Shown here piece after piece: positions 14,101 through 15,162 of a stretch of DNA of 15,162 nucleotides. Numbering within the stretch: the stretch's first letter is position 1; every line of letters begins with the position of its first letter. The notes beneath the pieces were generated by a model, which worked only from the letters and a program-made list of their open reading frames with translations, made no database searches and was not told where the DNA came from. Location: positions 6,862-22,023 of the forward strand of contig JALTZQ010000023.1 of assembly GCA_027046105.1 (NCBI GenBank), read 5' to 3'. Source of the stretch: Pyrodictiaceae archaeon. Its GTDB lineage: Archaea; Thermoproteota; Thermoprotei_A; Sulfolobales; Pyrodictiaceae. The translations under genes and the position numbers were made by a program.

Positions 14101-14400
14101 ATGCCTGCAATAGAGGTTGGCAGACTTTGTGTAAAGTTACGAGGTAGAGAAGCTGGGCGTAAATGTGTTATCGTTGAAATCATAGATGATAATTTCGTAT
14201 TAATAACGGGGCCTAAGGATGTATCTGGTGTCAAGAGGAGACGTGCAAACATAAACCATATTGAGGTCCTGCCACAAAAAATAGACATTGAACCTGGTGC
14301 CAGCGACGAAGAAGTCAAGAAAGCGCTCGAACAAGCTGGGCTCCTAGACTTTATGCGTGAACGTATACGTATAGAACTTAAACCTGGCACAATAGTCTAG
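14101..14400 (+). CDS. rpl14e: 50S ribosomal protein eL14 (L14e)
   Basis: eL14 is an archaeal/eukaryotic large-subunit protein with an SH3-like KOW barrel. The 99-residue product shows [20 protein letters not shown], then [20 protein letters not shown] and [21 protein letters not shown] helical C-terminal part has [22 protein letters not shown] 14101 follows GGGGGTGA (14083-14090) with about 10-nt spacing. It is followed by cbf5, the usual crenarchaeal order. Confidence 0.94.
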   Translation: MPAIEVGRLCVKLRGREAGRKCVIVEIIDDNFVLITGPKDVSGVKRRRANINHIEVLPQKIDIEPGASDEEVKKALEQAGLLDFMRERIRIELKPGTIV

Positions 14401-14510
14401 CAAAATTGGGGAATAGACCCCTATCACTCCCTGGCCTTTCCAGGTCTTCTGATGGTTAGCGAGGTAGCCCCTACTTATTCATGCCATCAACATCCTAGTG
14501 GAGGCAGGGA
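14401..14510. other. 110-bp structured leader between eL14 and cbf5
   Basis: No gene is seen. Several hairpins can form: GGGG/CCCC (14408-14411 with 14418-14421), CCTGG/CCAGG (14430-14434 with 14440-14444), and a larger one with lower stem GATGGT/GCCATC (14451-14456 with 14483-14488) and upper stem AGGTAG/CTACTT (14462-14467 with 14471-14476). CTTATT at 14474-14479 could also serve as a TATA box for cbf5, with start near 14500. GGAGG at 14500-14504 is the cbf5 ribosome binding site. Confidence 0.5.
14451..14492 (+). ncRNA. H/ACA-like hairpin in the cbf5 leader (speculative)
   Basis: A 6-bp lower stem (14451-14456 with 14483-14488, one U-G pair) is separated by an internal loop (UAGCG on one side, AUUCAU on the other) from a 6-bp upper stem with a 3-nt loop. 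ACA at 14490-14492 follows the lower stem by one base and lies 14 nt below the base of the upper stem, the spacing known for H/ACA guides. Against it, the upper stem is short and shows no K-turn or K-loop for L7Ae. It could be an autoregulatory binding site or chance. Confidence 0.2.
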
Positions 14511-15162
14511 TTGTTGTCTTCAGAGATTACAAGGAAGGGTCTTGAATTTATTGATAATCTTGACAAATTTGCTGGGATAAAGGCTGAATGGATTGTCAAG
14601 GTCGATGAAGAAACTAGCCCCGATTATGGTACTTTACCTTATGAGAGACCTATTGATAAGCATATTAAACTCGGCGTGATAGCCTTAGATAAGCCGCCTG
14701 GCCCTACTAGCCATGAAGTCGTTGCATGGGTAAAGAGAATGTTTGGTTTAAGCAAGGCTGGGCATGGCGGTACATTGGATCCCAAGGTTACCGGTGTCCT
14801 ACCTATTGCTTTAGAAGAGGCGACCAAGGTCATAGGCTTAGTTGTTCATACACCCAAGGAGTATGTATGTGTTATGCAGCTTCATGACCGGGTTAGTGAA
14901 AGTAAATTATTGAGTGTAATTAGAATGTTTGTGGGTGAAATTTATCAACGCCCTCCCCTTAGAAGTAGTGTGAAGCGCTCCCTTAGAACGAAAAAGGTGT
15001 ACTCAATAGAAGTGCTAGAATATAATGGTAATTACGTGTTAATGCGTGTTTACTGTGATCCAGGCACATATATGCGAAAACTATGCCATGACATAGGGTT
15101 AATGCTCGGTACTGGTGCGCATATGAGGGAGTTGCGTAGAACAAAAAGCGGCCCATTCCGTG
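14511..15162 (+). CDS. cbf5: tRNA/rRNA pseudouridine synthase Cbf5 (TruB family), 3'-truncated by window edge
   Basis: Cbf5 (archaeal dyskerin) converts uridine to pseudouridine, guided by H/ACA RNAs with L7Ae, Nop10 and Gar1; it can also act on tRNA U55. About 217 codons are visible and the frame runs off the window, so the rest of the catalytic domain and the PUA domain are missing. The start is TTG 14511 or 14514, behind GGAGG (14500-14504); an in-frame TAG upstream excludes a longer form. The family segment [20 protein letters not shown] is at about 51-70. The catalytic motif [15 protein letters not shown] has its nucleophile at Asp90. [19 protein letters not shown] and [20 protein letters not shown] also match. 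Crenarchaeal cbf5 genes sometimes carry a tRNA-type intron, but none interrupts the visible part. Confidence 0.95.
   Translation, partial: MLSSEITRKGLEFIDNLDKFAGIKAEWIVKVDEETSPDYGTLPYERPIDKHIKLGVIALDKPPGPTSHEVVAWVKRMFGLSKAGHGGTLDPKVTGVLPIALEEATKVIGLVVHTPKEYVCVMQLHDRVSESKLLSVIRMFVGEIYQRPPLRSSVKRSLRTKKVYSIEVLEYNGNYVLMRVYCDPGTYMRKLCHDIGLMLGTGAHMRELRRTKSGPFR

Noticed and set aside
14451..14492. Specific 16S rRNA target (region near E. coli 910) for the H/ACA-like hairpin
   Set aside because: Only the AUUC part of one arm pairs with the conserved GAAUU; the other arm does not match the GCGGGG that follows, so no target is claimed.
1..15162. Mobile elements, CRISPR repeats, toxin-antitoxin or defence genes
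   Set aside because: No transposase, repeat array, terminal inverted repeats or foreign-looking gene was seen; every protein gene belongs to the conserved ribosomal cluster.

Overview
The window is a nearly complete archaeal ribosomal-protein supercluster (S10/spc-type). It contains 28 protein genes, all on the + strand; the first (uL4) is cut at its 5' end and the last (cbf5) at its 3' end. Archaeal-only genes (eS4, eL32, eL19, eL34, eL14, RNase P protein Rnp1/Rpp29, AdkA-type adenylate kinase, DUF106/EMC3-like insertase, Cbf5) rule out bacteria. AT-rich TATA boxes, strong GGAGGTGATC-type ribosome binding sites, several TTG starts and the gene order point to a hyperthermophilic crenarchaeote, probably of the Desulfurococcales/Pyrodictiaceae type. 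The species cannot be fixed from the sequence alone. Coding GC is moderate, in the low-to-mid 40s by eye.

Layout: (1) 1-868, uL4 (partial) and uL23. (2) 869-1157, a 289-bp spacer where uL2 and uS19 normally lie; it holds a roughly 100-bp GC-rich island that looks like a structured RNA gene. (3) 1158-3241, uL22, uS3, uL29, Rnp1 and uS17. (4) 3317-7600, uL14, uL24, eS4, uL5, uS14, uS8, uL6, eL32 and eL19, tightly packed. (5) 7799-10144, uL18, uS5, uL30 and uL15 after a 198-bp spacer with TATA boxes. (6) 10145-10357, hairpins, a T-rich terminator-like tract and a promoter. (7) 10358-15162, secY, adkA, a DUF106 membrane protein, eL34, cmk, eL14 and the start of cbf5.

Together the genes build both ribosomal subunits and the protein-export channel (SecY plus a YidC/EMC3-like insertase). 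They also phosphorylate nucleoside monophosphates (AdkA, Cmk) and process or modify stable RNA (Rnp1 for tRNA 5' ends, Cbf5 for pseudouridine). Most neighbours are separated by 0-35 bp or overlap by a few bases, which implies co-transcription and translational coupling. Longer spacers with TATA boxes split the cluster into several likely transcription units.

The gene content is ordinary housekeeping; I see no mobile element, CRISPR array or defence system. The parts worth a second look are non-coding. First is the GC-rich island at 959-1060, whose best fold is on the - strand, where two G-U wobbles would be A-C mismatches on the + strand. Second is the loss of uL2-uS19 at the same spot. Third is the cbf5 leader, which can form an H/ACA-like hairpin followed by ACA at the expected spacing.
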